Of a stretch of DNA of 64,000 nucleotides, positions 44,281 to 54,097 are shown one piece after another (within the stretch, counting starts at the first letter, position 1; the number at the start of each line of letters is the position of its first letter). Origin of the DNA: Alkalimarinus alittae. Its GTDB lineage: Bacteria > Pseudomonadota > Gammaproteobacteria > Pseudomonadales > Oleiphilaceae. The translations under genes and the position numbers were made by a program. A model generated the notes under the pieces. It searched no databases and was not told the origin of the DNA. It was given only the letters and a program-made list of their open reading frames with translations. The stretch spans positions 248,001 to 312,000 of the forward strand of contig NZ_CP100390.1 of NCBI RefSeq assembly GCF_026016465.1. Reading direction: 5' to 3'.

Positions 44281-46269
44281 TTAATCTGCGGCTTTATCAG
44301 TTGCTGTTGCTTCTGATGAAGCCTTGGCTGCTACTTTGAACTGTATCTGCTTTCGCTTCCAGTCAATACTGTCTAACAAAACGTCAACTTCTTGGTCTAG
44401 CATAAATTGATCTTTAGACTTGCTGGTAAGCGTCATTAGGTTTGGGTCAAAGCTATATTTAACCGGCATCGCTTTAGTTGAGACAAAGCCTTCAATACCG
44501 TTTTCGTTAATTTTTACCTGGCAGCCGGCAGAGGTCATGCGAACTACGGTCGCTTTGAATGTCTGATCTTTTTGTGGCTCTATATACTGACACTTAAGCC
44601 ATTGCTCCATCTCGTTTACCGCACGACGAGCGGCAAATGTTTGCTCTTGAAGTTGCTCAAGGTCGCTGTCGGTAAATATATTAGCCGGTTCAGCGTTGAT
44701 GATCTTTTTAATCAGGCGGTGTACGTAAAAGTCATTCCCTTTTCTTAAGGGAGAGGTGAAGGTGGTGTAAGCATCTAACCCCATACCAAAATGTGGTTTG
44801 ACGGCGGTGCTAAACAGACTGCGTTCGTGTTGTTTGGCAATAATTGACTTAATAGGCGGTAGTGCGGTGTCTTGCTGCGCTAAGCGCACCAACTTTACGT
44901 AATTGTCTTTTTCAGTCAAATTTTCAGGTGTGGCATCTTCCCAACGGCTGCGAGCAACGTCGAGTACATTGCTTTGACGCTCGCTTCGGATGCCTGCATG
45001 GGTGATGAACAACCCTGCCGAGTTTGATCGCGTAAGGAGGTCTGCAGCACAGCGGTTAGCGGCAATCATGCATTCACCGACAATGGCGTGGGCTGCATTC
45101 TGCTCTAGTACATCAATTGTTGCGATTTTCTTCTGTTCATTTAGGCGCAGGCGATAATCAGGACGATCTTCACTGACTAGCGCATTATCTGCGCGCCATT
45201 GTTTGAGTGCATTGGCCAGTGTTGATAACGTTTCTAGTACTGAGGCGACTGCTGTATCTACTTTTAAAGAGTGGTCTTCATTTGGTGTTTCAAGGAATGC
45301 GGCGACTTCTTGATAGCTGAGTTTGGCACGGGAATGAATGGTGGCTTCGTAAATTTTATAGTCACCCAATGCCCCTGTTGCGTCTATTTCAATCTCACAA
45401 ATGAGGGCGAGGCGATCTACTTTTGGAAGCAGTGAACAGAGCTGAGTAGAAATGCTCTCTGGCAGCATGGCCAAAGGCTCATCGGGAAAGTAAATAGAGG
45501 TCATTCGGTTATAGGCTGTTTGTTCTAATGCTGAACCCTGTGCGATAACCGCTGTTGGGTCGGCGATAGCAACTTTAAGCTTCCAGCCGTTTTCTGTCGT
45601 CTCGACAAACAGTGCATCGTCCATATCAGTCGTTGATGCCGCATCAATCGTTACAAAAGATAGGTTTCTCAGATCTTGACGACCTAGCTGTTGATCAACA
45701 ATCGTTTGTTCGGTCAGGCTGTTGGTTTGGGCCAGCGTTTCGTTATTCCAGTCATTTTCGATTTGATGTTTACAGATAACGTATTCACGTTCGATACCAG
45801 GTTTCTCAATACTACCGATGACATTTAAAATCTCAGCTTGAGGCTTACCGTTTTTAATAGGGTGTTGTAAAACCTGACAGTGTAAGAGGTCGTGCTCTTG
45901 TGCTTTACCGCGCTTATTTGGCGGAATAAATATCCAGCGAGACATACCGGCGACATCAACATCAACAAAGTGAGCCTTGCCCTTAATGACATACTTACCG
46001 ACAAACTGCTTTAAGTTTGATTTGACGAGCTTTTCTATTAAGCCAAACTCTTTGCCTTTAGGGTCTTTTTGAACGTCGATCTCTACTTCATCACCTGGAA
46101 ACACTTTTAACATCTCGTCTGGCGAAAGATAAATATCTTTACCGTCACTGAGGGTGACAAAGCCAAAACGGTTGTTGCTTCCTTTAACGATACCCTGGAC
46201 GATTTCTTTGCTGTCTTTAATGTCTTTCTTGAGCGATTTAAGCTGCTGTAGTGCATCGATGTTTAGCAT
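44281..46269 (-). CDS. rnb: exoribonuclease II (RNB family)
   Basis: 662 residues. N-terminal cold-shock/OB domains (IVKGSNNRFGFVTLSDGKD, GDEVEIDV), the RNB catalytic domain with the metal aspartates in FVTIDAASTTDMDDALF and IADPTAVI, the TSPLRKGNDFYVHRLI block and a C-terminal S1 domain (TFKATVVRMTSAGCQVKI). The size and a single short N-terminus favour RNase II over RNase R (about 810 residues). It degrades mRNA 3' to 5'. The start MLNIDALQQLK has no strong ribosome binding site. Confidence 0.9.
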   Translation of the reverse strand: MLNIDALQQLKSLKKDIKDSKEIVQGIVKGSNNRFGFVTLSDGKDIYLSPDEMLKVFPGDEVEIDVQKDPKGKEFGLIEKLVKSNLKQFVGKYVIKGKAHFVDVDVAGMSRWIFIPPNKRGKAQEHDLLHCQVLQHPIKNGKPQAEILNVIGSIEKPGIEREYVICKHQIENDWNNETLAQTNSLTEQTIVDQQLGRQDLRNLSFVTIDAASTTDMDDALFVETTENGWKLKVAIADPTAVIAQGSALEQTAYNRMTSIYFPDEPLAMLPESISTQLCSLLPKVDRLALICEIEIDATGALGDYKIYEATIHSRAKLSYQEVAAFLETPNEDHSLKVDTAVASVLETLSTLANALKQWRADNALVSEDRPDYRLRLNEQKKIATIDVLEQNAAHAIVGECMIAANRCAADLLTRSNSAGLFITHAGIRSERQSNVLDVARSRWEDATPENLTEKDNYVKLVRLAQQDTALPPIKSIIAKQHERSLFSTAVKPHFGMGLDAYTTFTSPLRKGNDFYVHRLIKKIINAEPANIFTDSDLEQLQEQTFAARRAVNEMEQWLKCQYIEPQKDQTFKATVVRMTSAGCQVKINENGIEGFVSTKAMPVKYSFDPNLMTLTSKSKDQFMLDQEVDVLLDSIDWKRKQIQFKVAAKASSEATATDKAAD

Positions 46270-46366
46270 GGCGGTAGTGTAATCTTTTCGCGAGATGAAT
46301 GAGGAGGCAATGATACGTAAATTAGCGCTCGCTGTGTAGTCGCGAATCTCGTTGTTTAGTGTAATT

Positions 46367-46975
46367 CTACCAACCTAGCGAAAATACCGGATCAACAAAA
46401 AACATAACCCCTACGTAAGTGATGGCCATTAGTACGCTGCTGATGAATGCTTGAAAGGCCCATTTGTAACCTTTTTCTTCATCTTTTTTAATGAAAAAGT
46501 GGTATAGCGCTAATAATGTCAGGGAAAAGACAATAAGGCTCAAGAGCATATAACCGCCATTGATGACGGTTGTATTCTGTATAAAGTTTCTTTTTGTCTC
46601 GGTCACTTCAACTGGTTCATCTGGATATTTGATTAACGCACCGGGAATATAACCGTTGGCAGGAACAATCATCGAGTAGCGATAAAAGGGCCAGAAACGA
46701 CCGCAGCGGACAACAATAGGGTCATTGAGGTTGTCTGTCTCAACACTGTTTGCCCCAAATAAAGGACCGCCGCAGCGATGAAACTCTTCAATCAGTTGAT
46801 CTTTGGTGATCGGGTCAATGCTTTTACTAACACCAAACAGCGCTTGCCCTGATAAGTTGAAATAGGTGTATTCAAATAGAGAAAGGCTGTAGCTTACCCC
46901 ACCGTATATGAAAAAGAATACCATCAACGATCGGATCAATTGTGTTTTTTTAGAACGAGTTTGACTGTTAGCCAC
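46367..46975 (-). CDS. uncharacterised membrane protein
   Basis: 202 residues from a GTG with AGAG eight bases before. One N-terminal helix (SLMVFFFIYGGVSYSLSLF), a periplasmic loop of about 100 residues with two cysteines (FHRCGGPLFG, VVRCGRFWPF) likely to form a disulfide, and two C-terminal helices separated by a short cytoplasmic KKDEEKGYK turn. I do not recognise the family. It stands between rnb and the copper operon. Confidence 0.68.
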   Translation of the reverse strand: MANSQTRSKKTQLIRSLMVFFFIYGGVSYSLSLFEYTYFNLSGQALFGVSKSIDPITKDQLIEEFHRCGGPLFGANSVETDNLNDPIVVRCGRFWPFYRYSMIVPANGYIPGALIKYPDEPVEVTETKRNFIQNTTVINGGYMLLSLIVFSLTLLALYHFFIKKDEEKGYKWAFQAFISSVLMAITYVGVMFFVDPVFSLGW

Positions 46976-47093
46976 GTTGTTTCTCTTATTTTTATCGTTG
47001 TTGTGGTTTGTGCAAAAATTGCTATTAGTGTTTCATTGCATGCTGGGTGCATGCAATTAGTCAAAAGTATAAGGCAATGGCTGCAATAGATTC

Positions 47094-47600
47094 TTATTGG
47101 TAATGATTCCAGCGTTGAACTGTGCCGTCTTCTTTAAAGCCTAGCACATCAAACTCTGCATTTTTAGGCGATACTTCCATGCCTGGTACGTTAGCGCCTG
47201 CGGGCATGCCAGGAACAGCAAGACCTGTTATGGCGGGCTTTTCAGCTAGTAAGCGCTTTACATCATTAGCCGGTACATGGCCTTCAATTACATAGCCATC
47301 AATAAAAGCAGTATGGCAAGAGGCTAGGCTTGGGGTGAGGCCGGCTTTTTGTTTAATGCTGTTAAGGTTATTGGTGTCATGTACTTTTAATGTAAAACCA
47401 TTTTCTTCCATATGCTCCACCCAGTCGCCACAACAGCCACAACTGGCAGATTTATAGACCGTCATCTCGCTATAGGTGGCGCTGGCAAGTGCTGATACTG
47501 CTGGAGTCTGACTACTTTCTGCGTGTACCTGAGTCGTTAGCCCGATGCTTAATGCAAGAAGCGTGGCGGATAATAATACCTTGATGTTTTGAACCTTCAT
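47094..47600 (-). CDS. DUF411-family periplasmic metal-binding protein
   Basis: 168 residues; signal peptide (cleavage near VHA-ES); AAGGA seven to eight bases before the ATG. The mature protein has MTVYKSASCGCCGDWVEHME (Cys54, Cys56, Cys57), LASCHTAFIDGYVIEGHVPA and a Met-rich tail LAVPGMPAGANVPGMEVSP, the standard DUF411 layout. Such proteins accompany copper resistance and probably bind Cu(I) in the periplasm. Last gene of the operon MerR regulator-copA-22-codon peptide-DUF411 (33-base gap). Confidence 0.92.
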   Translation of the reverse strand: MKVQNIKVLLSATLLALSIGLTTQVHAESSQTPAVSALASATYSEMTVYKSASCGCCGDWVEHMEENGFTLKVHDTNNLNSIKQKAGLTPSLASCHTAFIDGYVIEGHVPANDVKRLLAEKPAITGLAVPGMPAGANVPGMEVSPKNAEFDVLGFKEDGTVQRWNHYQ

Positions 47601-47633
47601 GATGGATTCCTTGATGTTGAATATAAAAAGTTG

Positions 47634-47702
47634 TTATAGCCAAAACCACCAGACTATAAAGGCTATGATGATGATACCACCACTATTGACGAGAATGTCC
47701 AT
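47634..47702 (-). CDS. 22-residue membrane peptide in the copper operon
   Basis: [20 protein letters not shown] then WL and a stop. It is nearly one hydrophobic helix. The start overlaps the copA stop as TAATG, and AGGAGG lies six bases before the ATG, the best ribosome binding site of the operon. The sequence resembles the N-terminal anchor (…IVWWFW) that I recall from cupredoxin-like proteins encoded beside copper ATPases, but here the soluble domain is missing. A role as a CopA partner or regulator is inference. Confidence 0.7.
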   Translation of the reverse strand: MDILVNSGGIIIIAFIVWWFWL

Positions 47703-49972
47703 TAGGCGCCTCCTGTCGTATTTGTTTTGGGGTGTTGAATTGTTTTAGATGGCTTGAATAATCGTAGTCGATTAGCGTTACTGACCACGGTAAATGAAGA
47801 CAGTGACATGGCTGCGCCGGCGACCATAGGGTTAAGCAGTAAACCCATCAATGGATAGAGAATACCTGCCGCAACAGGGATCCCCAGACCGTTATAGATG
47901 AATGCGCCAAACAGGTTTTCTTTGATGTTGCGCACCGTGGCATTTGAGATTTCTATTGCATCAGCAACGCTATGTAACGAGCCTCGCATCAAGGTAATAT
48001 CAGCACTTTCGATGGCGACATCTGTGCCGGTGCCGATGGCAAAGCCTACATCGGCCAACGCCAGTGCAGCCGCATCGTTAATGCCGTCACCCACCATACC
48101 GACTATGGCGCCTTGCTGCTGTAAGTTGCGGATGGCATCGCCTTTGTCGGTGGGTAGCACGTCTGCAATGACGGAGGCGATTCCCACTTGTTTGGCTATC
48201 GCCAGTGCGGTGTCTTCTTTATCGCCAGTAAGCATAATCACTTTCAGACCTTTTGCTTGAAGTCGTTCAATGGCTTCTTTGGAGTCTTCTTTGATGGGGT
48301 CCGACACGCCGATTAAGCTCGCGGCTTGGCCATCAATCGCCATAAAAAGAGGTGTAATGGCTTGTTTGGACCAGTCGGTGGCGATTTCTACCAAATGAGT
48401 GGCATCAATATTATGGGTGTCCATCCAGCGCTGGTTGCCTATCAGTACCGTTTGGTCGTTGATGCGACCGCTGATGCCTTGCCCACTTTCGGCATGAAAG
48501 TCTAGGCAGTCTACCAACTCGATATTGTTTTTCTTGGCTTCATTAATAACCGCCTGAGCTAACGGGTGTTCTGATGCTTGTTCAAGGCTTGCGGCTAGCA
48601 TTAATACGTGCTTTGAGTCAGAGTCTTCAGCCGTAAAGTGCTTGACTAAACTGGGCTTTCCTTGGGTAATGGTCCCTGTTTTGTCTAAAACTATAGTGTC
48701 TAATTTGCCGGAATTTTGCAGTGCTTCGCCTTTACGGATGAGTACACCAAATTGTGCCGCTTTACCTACCCCTACCATCACAGCCATTGGTGTTGCTAAC
48801 CCTAGCGCGCAAGGGCAGGCAATAATAAGTACGCTCATGGTGACAACTAGCATATAAGCAATTTTAGGGTCAGGGCCGAAGTTATACCAAGCTAGCGCGG
48901 CCAAGACGGCAACAATCAATACGCTGGGTACAAATATCGACGAGATTGTATCGGCCAATCGGCCTAGTGCAGGCTTGGTATTTTGTGCCTTTTTAACCTG
49001 AGAAATAATGTGTGCGAGCGCGGTTTGGTGGCCGACTCTTGTGGCTTCAAATATCAGTGAACCGGTGCCGTTGATGGTTCCTGCGGCAACTTCATCACCG
49101 ACTTTTTTGGCGACAGGTAGTGGTTCACCGGTAAGCATGGATTCGTCAATAAGGCTGCTTCCCTCTATGACCTGACCATCTACCGGAATTTTTTCGCCCG
49201 GACGAACGCGTATTTTATCGCCTAACTGTACACTGGCGATGGGGATATCTTGCTCTTTGTTGTCACGGATAATGCGGGCGGTTTTTGCCTGTAGGCCTAG
49301 TAGTCTTTTAATCGCCTGAGAGGTTCTACCTCGTGCTCTTATTTCGAGTGCCGAACCTAAGTTGATGAGGCCGATAATCATCGCGGCAGCCTCAAAATAG
49401 ATATGGCGAGCTTCTACAGGCAGCGTGGTCGGTAGCAACACCACATACATAGAGTAACTCCATGCCGCACCTGTGCCGAGTGCAATCAGCGTATCCATGT
49501 TGGCGCTGTGATTCTTAAAGGAGGTCCAAGCGCCGGTGAAAAAATGACCACCGGTGAAGTAGAGAATCCATAATGTGACTAGGCCGACCAGAAACCACGC
49601 CACTTGGTCGCCTGTCGACGCTACTGTCATGGCGCCGCCCATCAACCCATACGCCATAAGCGCAACCGCGATGGTTAGTGCAATAGCCATATCGCGTATT
49701 AACTTTTTATAATGTGCTAGGTCTTGTGCTTCCCGTTGTTGTTGGGCCTTTTCTTCATCTTCAATGACGGTGGCACCGAACCCTGCTTTTTCTATAGCCT
49801 CTATTAATTGAGAAGGGGACATTGAACCTGATATTTCTGCGGTTCGTTCAGCAAAGTTCATCTCAGCCATTGTTGAGCCTTCAACAGACTGCAAGGCTGC
49901 TTCAATTTTCTTCACGCAGCCAGCACACTTGGCACCAGTAATCGCCAGTCTTATATTTTCATTGTTTGTCAT
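47702..49972 (-). CDS. copA: copper-exporting P1B-type ATPase CopA
   Basis: 756 residues from the ATG at 49972 (GGGAG five bases before); an in-frame ATG 45 bases earlier lies deep in the regulator gene. One N-terminal HMA domain ([10 protein letters not shown], Cys16/Cys19), transmembrane motif [10 protein letters not shown], phosphorylation site [11 protein letters not shown] motif [12 protein letters not shown] and hinge [14 protein letters not shown]-terminal helices carry [11 protein letters not shown] and [12 protein letters not shown], typical of Cu(I) ATPases. It exports Cu(I) to the periplasm. It overlaps the regulator gene by 14 bases and is coupled to the small peptide downstream. 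Confidence 0.95.
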   Translation of the reverse strand: MTNNENIRLAITGAKCAGCVKKIEAALQSVEGSTMAEMNFAERTAEISGSMSPSQLIEAIEKAGFGATVIEDEEKAQQQREAQDLAHYKKLIRDMAIALTIAVALMAYGLMGGAMTVASTGDQVAWFLVGLVTLWILYFTGGHFFTGAWTSFKNHSANMDTLIALGTGAAWSYSMYVVLLPTTLPVEARHIYFEAAAMIIGLINLGSALEIRARGRTSQAIKRLLGLQAKTARIIRDNKEQDIPIASVQLGDKIRVRPGEKIPVDGQVIEGSSLIDESMLTGEPLPVAKKVGDEVAAGTINGTGSLIFEATRVGHQTALAHIISQVKKAQNTKPALGRLADTISSIFVPSVLIVAVLAALAWYNFGPDPKIAYMLVVTMSVLIIACPCALGLATPMAVMVGVGKAAQFGVLIRKGEALQNSGKLDTIVLDKTGTITQGKPSLVKHFTAEDSDSKHVLMLAASLEQASEHPLAQAVINEAKKNNIELVDCLDFHAESGQGISGRINDQTVLIGNQRWMDTHNIDATHLVEIATDWSKQAITPLFMAIDGQAASLIGVSDPIKEDSKEAIERLQAKGLKVIMLTGDKEDTALAIAKQVGIASVIADVLPTDKGDAIRNLQQQGAIVGMVGDGINDAAALALADVGFAIGTGTDVAIESADITLMRGSLHSVADAIEISNATVRNIKENLFGAFIYNGLGIPVAAGILYPLMGLLLNPMVAGAAMSLSSFTVVSNANRLRLFKPSKTIQHPKTNTTGGA

Positions 49973-50429
49973 GACTGCTCCCTTTTTTATTTGTAGCCAC
50001 GTTGGCTTCGGAGCCATCTGGCAGGCATTGATCCCAGTTTTCTATAAGCTGGCAGATCGTTTGGCCATCAGGTACGCCGTCGGGCATTTTTTGCCAAACA
50101 TTCATCGCATCTAGCATGCGCTGTTGTAATGATTGCAGTTCGTCGATTTGTTTTTCAACTTGTAGTAGGTGCTTTTCAAACAAACCACGAACCATCGGAC
50201 AGGGGCTATGTCGATCATCTGCTTGAGAAAGGATTTCTTGGATTTCTTTAAGGCTAAATCCTAGTTGCCGAGCTTTACGGGTAAACACTAAACGTTGCAA
50301 GTCATCTTGACTGTATTGCTGATAACCGTTTTCAGGATTCTTTTGTGGACGAAGAAGGCCTTCCTTGGTGTAAAAACGCACGGTGTCGGGGGACACATCA
50401 GCTTTTTTAGCGAGTTGACTGACCTGCAT
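49959..50429 (-). CDS. MerR-family heavy-metal-responsive regulator (CueR/ZntR-like)
   Basis: 156 residues. N-terminal winged helix [20 protein letters not shown] followed by the dimer coiled coil. Potential metal ligands are Cys in [10 protein letters not shown] and Cys in GQTICQLIE. The CueR Cys112 partner is not at the usual place (the loop reads [13 protein letters not shown]), so metal coordination differs from E. coli CueR; it may resemble ZntR/CadR in part. Located directly before copA in the same direction and preceded by a MerR-type promoter, so it probably activates its own operon in response to copper. Confidence 0.87.
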   Translation of the reverse strand: MQVSQLAKKADVSPDTVRFYTKEGLLRPQKNPENGYQQYSQDDLQRLVFTRKARQLGFSLKEIQEILSQADDRHSPCPMVRGLFEKHLLQVEKQIDELQSLQQRMLDAMNVWQKMPDGVPDGQTICQLIENWDQCLPDGSEANVATNKKGSSHDKQ

Positions 50430-50478
50430 TTGACCTCACTTTAAACCCTTAATAGATTATAGGTGGACAATAATAGAC

Positions 50479-50510
50479 AGTTTAGAACCTATGAGTAACT
50501 CTCAGGTCAA
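50479..50510 (-). promoter_or_regulatory. MerR-type promoter with long spacer and dyad operator
   Basis: On the minus strand: -35 TTGACC (50510-50505), a spacer of 19-20 bases and -10 TAAACT. The spacer holds a dyad, ACCTGAG-AGTTA-CTCATAGGT without one base of symmetry (50507-50487), as in the E. coli copA promoter (TTGACC ... AAGGTT). The overlong spacer is the hallmark of promoters activated by DNA distortion through MerR proteins. It controls the regulator and copA. Confidence 0.8.
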
Positions 50511-50537
50511 GTTTTGGTGTAATTTCTTTTCAGTCGA

Positions 50538-51101
50538 TTAAATAATTCCGTATATCGTCCAAGCTGAAAACATTATAAATAACACGCCACTAATACGATT
50601 AAGCGTTACGGTGCTAATATATTGAGTCACCCAACGACCGCATAAAACCCCAATCAGTGTTGTACAAGCCAGCGCTAGGGTGGCAGCAATGTAAACAGTT
50701 TTGGCGGAAGAAGATGCGCCTAACGCAGCGATGGTGAGTTGCGTTTTATCACCCAATTCAGCTACAAATATCATTAGGAAGGTGGTAATGAATACTGTGC
50801 GGCCAGGCTTTTCGCTGAAGGGGTCGTCATCGTCCTCTTCGTTTTCGAATAACGATTTTATACCAAAGCCTAAGAATAGCACTGCGACCAAAACAGCTAG
50901 CCATAATTCAGGAATAAATCGGGCAATGGTGACGCCCACGGTTACCGCGAGCAGGTTCAAAATTGCGAACGCTGATATAGCACCCAAGAAAACGGGTAAT
51001 CCTCGGTGACGGCTAGCTAAAAGCATACAGGCAAGCTGACTTTTGTCGCCAAATTCAGCCGCAAATATTAACAAGAAGGGCGCGAGTATTGAGGTAATCA
51101 C
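50538..51101 (-). CDS. GDT1/TMEM165 (UPF0016) family cation exporter
   Basis: 187 residues, six membrane helices in two repeats, each with the family motif E-x-G-D-K-(S/T): AAEFGDKSQLA and VAELGDKTQLT. A cytoplasmic acidic loop (ENEEDDDDPF) joins the repeats. Bacterial members (MneA) export Mn2+; calcium is also reported for eukaryotic relatives. No yybP-ykoY-type leader was visible upstream. Monocistronic, next to but separate from the copper operon. Confidence 0.9.
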   Translation of the reverse strand: MITSILAPFLLIFAAEFGDKSQLACMLLASRHRGLPVFLGAISAFAILNLLAVTVGVTIARFIPELWLAVLVAVLFLGFGIKSLFENEEDDDDPFSEKPGRTVFITTFLMIFVAELGDKTQLTIAALGASSSAKTVYIAATLALACTTLIGVLCGRWVTQYISTVTLNRISGVLFIMFSAWTIYGII

Positions 51102-51330
51102 TGCGGTAATGCTCTCTAATGAATAAGTATGTAGATTAACGTTATTATAAATCAGAATGATTTGGGTTGGTTGAAATTTCTGCCCAATATATCGAATGAG
51201 GCTATACTCTACACAATGGTGAGTGACGAAAGTGAGTATTGCTTTAAATAGATGAACTATTTAGGTTAATTATCGATTAAATCACTGATGAAATGGACGC
51301 TGCGAAAATACAGGGTGTGGTCTGAAATAA

Positions 51331-53046
51331 ATGATAAGGTATTTAATCGTAGGCTTGTTGGTGGCAGGCTGGATCAGCGAAACGGTTGCTATTGAAAGTA
51401 ATGGCCATAGTGGGTATGAACTTGCCGCGAAGAAATGGCTAAAGGACGAATTTACACTTTCCACGCTCACCTCTGAGCAACAAATGAAAGAGATGCGCTG
51501 GTTTACTAGCGCGGCAGCGCCATTTCGAGGAATGACTATTCGAGTAGTATCAGAGCGGATTGATACTCACACGTATGAATCTAACGTACTAACGCGTGCG
51601 TTTAGCGAGATCACGGGTATTAACGTAGTGCATGAGTTGACGGGTGAAGATGATGTCGTTAAAAAAATCCAAACCCAGATTCAAACCGGCGTTAATCTTT
51701 ATGATGCTTATATCAATGATAGTGACTTGATTGGTTATCATTATCGATCTGGTGAAACGGTCGTGTTGAGCGATTATATGGTGCAAGAGGGAAAGGATGT
51801 CACGTTACCTACACTGGATATAGATGATTTTATAGGTATTTCATTTACCGAAGGGCCGGATGGGCGATTGTACCAGTTGCCTGATCAACAATTTGCTAAT
51901 TTATACTGGTATCGCCACGATTGGTTCTCTCGCCCAGACTTACAGGCTAAATTTAAACAACTTTACGGTTACGAATTAGGCGTCCCGAGAAATTGGAGTG
52001 CTTACGAAGATATTGCTGAATTTTTTACCGTCCACATAAAAGAGATTGATGGTGAGCGGGTTTGGGGTCATATGGATTATGCCAAAACTGACCCTTCATT
52101 AGGCTGGCGTATGTCTGATGCATGGTTATCCATGGCAGGTGCAGGCGATAAGGGGCTCCCGAATGGGTATCCCGTTGATGAATGGGGTATTAGGGTTATT
52201 GGTTGTCAGCCGGTGGGTGCCTCGGTTAAGCGAGGCGGTGCGCTTGATGGCCCTGCCGCTGTGTATGCGGTAACTAAGTTTACTGAATGGCTTGATAAGT
52301 ATGCACCACCAGAAGCGAAAAACTTAAACTTTACTGAAGCGGGCACATGGGTTGCGAAAGGCAATATCGCACAACAAATTTTTTGGTATACAGGCTTTAC
52401 AACCTCGCTGACAAAGCCGGGTCTTTCGGTTGTAAATGATGATGGTACTCCAAAATGGCGTATGGCTCCTTCACCTCAGGGTGCTTATTGGGAACCTGGC
52501 ATGAAGCTTGGCTATCAGGACGCAGGCTCCTGGACACTGCTTAAAAATACACCGGCCAAACGTCGAGACGCGGCGTGGCTCTATGCACAGTTTGTTGTGT
52601 CAAAAACGGTATCACTCAAAAAGACATTGGTCGGGCTGACGCCTATTAGAGCATCTGATATTGAGTCTTCTGTGATGACAGAGAGAGCGCCTTATCTGGG
52701 CGGGTTAGTTGAGTTTTACCGTAGTAAAGGGCGTAATGTGTGGACGCCCACAGGTACAAACGTACCCGACTATGCAAGACTTTCAAACTACTGGTGGCAA
52801 TTTGTTTCACTTGCGGTTGAGGGTAAAAAAACTGTCGAGGCGGCTATGCATGAAATGGCTGAGGCGATAGATGATGAAATGAAGCAAATAGCAGAGGATT
52901 CAGATTTGCTATGTAAGCCTATTTTAAATGAAGTTGAACCTGAAGACGTTTGGTTGAAGCGTGAAGGTGCTCCTAAAGCGAAGCGAGACGAACAGCCCAA
53001 AGGGCAAACCTCAAGTTATGAGGAGGCCATCCGTGCTTGGCAATAG
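51331..53046 (+). CDS. extracellular solute-binding protein, GlpV-like (glycerol ABC type), no permease partner
   Basis: 571 residues with a signal peptide (cleavage after ETVA). Large type II binding protein: YGYELGVPRNWSAYEDIAEF, IIGCQ-like RVIGCQPVGASVKRGG, and GNIAQQIFWYTGFT match the glycerol-binding proteins I know as GlpV from rhizobia, with a family-typical length. Two cysteines are present. The usual permeases and ATPases (glpP, glpQ, glpS, glpT) are absent. The next gene is another binding protein, overlapping by 14 bases. The two may form a sensory or scavenging pair. No ribosome binding site is evident. Confidence 0.8.
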   Translation: MIRYLIVGLLVAGWISETVAIESNGHSGYELAAKKWLKDEFTLSTLTSEQQMKEMRWFTSAAAPFRGMTIRVVSERIDTHTYESNVLTRAFSEITGINVVHELTGEDDVVKKIQTQIQTGVNLYDAYINDSDLIGYHYRSGETVVLSDYMVQEGKDVTLPTLDIDDFIGISFTEGPDGRLYQLPDQQFANLYWYRHDWFSRPDLQAKFKQLYGYELGVPRNWSAYEDIAEFFTVHIKEIDGERVWGHMDYAKTDPSLGWRMSDAWLSMAGAGDKGLPNGYPVDEWGIRVIGCQPVGASVKRGGALDGPAAVYAVTKFTEWLDKYAPPEAKNLNFTEAGTWVAKGNIAQQIFWYTGFTTSLTKPGLSVVNDDGTPKWRMAPSPQGAYWEPGMKLGYQDAGSWTLLKNTPAKRRDAAWLYAQFVVSKTVSLKKTLVGLTPIRASDIESSVMTERAPYLGGLVEFYRSKGRNVWTPTGTNVPDYARLSNYWWQFVSLAVEGKKTVEAAMHEMAEAIDDEMKQIAEDSDLLCKPILNEVEPEDVWLKREGAPKAKRDEQPKGQTSSYEEAIRAWQ

Positions 53047-53767
53047 AGATAGGTTTAAAGGGTTGGTAGTATTGCTATGTTGGGGGTTGCTCGCAGTTTC
53101 TGTTTCAATACACGCAAAGCCACTTAATGTCGTCACGTTTATCGAAAAGCCACTTATTTATCAAAAAGGTGGCGAGCCCGTTGGAGTTGTGGTGGATGTG
53201 GTAAAGGAGATTTTTCGGCAAGCTAATATTGAATATAACCTAAGGCTGATGCCTCCGAAAAGGGCGCTGTTTACGACGGCAGAAGCTGATGGGTACTGTG
53301 TTTTTCCGATTGAGCGTAGTCAAGAAAGGGAAGCGCTATTTAAATGGGTTAGCCCTATAGTTATTTCACGTCACGGATTATTTAGTGCGCCTGGAAAACC
53401 CATCAGCATAAAAACCTTAGAGGATGCAAAGCCTTATAAACTAGGAAGTTACTTGGGAAGTGGGGTCGGGGAGTATCTTGAAAATTTAGGGTTTAATGTT
53501 GAGTATGCTACGCGAAATGAATTGAGTGCTCGTAAGTTACTTAAAAGCCGAGTTGACTTGTGGGTGTCAGATATTAAATCGGCAAAGTATTTGATTAATA
53601 GCGAGCGGCTACCTATTACTGAACCGGAAATAGTGTTTTTTACTACGATTAGAGCGATGGCTTGCAACCTCAATGTGGATCCCTCTATAGTCAAGCAATT
53701 GCAAAAAACAGTGACTCAGATGTATCGAAATGGCAGTGCAGAAAAAATATACGGTTCTCTTAATTGA
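53033..53767 (+). CDS. periplasmic substrate-binding protein, family 3, coupled to the GlpV-like gene
   Basis: 244 residues from a GTG at 53033 with AGGAGG six bases upstream; an earlier in-frame start 72 bases before would lie far inside the upstream gene and lacks such a site. Signal peptide LVVLLCWGLLAVSVSIHA. The mature part has PLNVVTFIEKPLIYQKGGEP, VVVDVVKEIFRQANIEY and DLWVSDIKSAKYLI, a family-3 binding protein similar in size to those at 4386 and 36204. The overlap with the previous gene indicates coupled translation. Confidence 0.8.
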   Translation: MLGNRDRFKGLVVLLCWGLLAVSVSIHAKPLNVVTFIEKPLIYQKGGEPVGVVVDVVKEIFRQANIEYNLRLMPPKRALFTTAEADGYCVFPIERSQEREALFKWVSPIVISRHGLFSAPGKPISIKTLEDAKPYKLGSYLGSGVGEYLENLGFNVEYATRNELSARKLLKSRVDLWVSDIKSAKYLINSERLPITEPEIVFFTTIRAMACNLNVDPSIVKQLQKTVTQMYRNGSAEKIYGSLN

Positions 53768-54097
53768 CTTGATTCGTAGAACTCCACTACTATAAGTCGT
53801 TCAGTCACACTCAGTTAATATTGATTATATAAATGATGAATTACACGTCGAAATATTGCCAACTCATTATGCCATGGCGGCTCATTTGTCGACGAGCCTG
53901 CTGGTTGCTGTGTGCTGGACGTGTTATGAGGTGTTATTGTACTGAGTAGTTGTTTATACAACGTTACAATTTCTAAACCAACATTCCTAAAGGCCGCAAT
54001 TTCAAGTTCTGCGGCCTTTTTCTTTCTAAATTCAGAAATAGCCAAAGAACATTGCTTCGCTAAGTAAGGAGTACTATTTTTGTTAAAGGAGAAAGAA

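Noticed and set aside
51102-51330. Manganese riboswitch (yybP-ykoY) before the GDT1-family gene
   Set aside because: I found no matching conserved loops upstream of 51101 on the minus strand.
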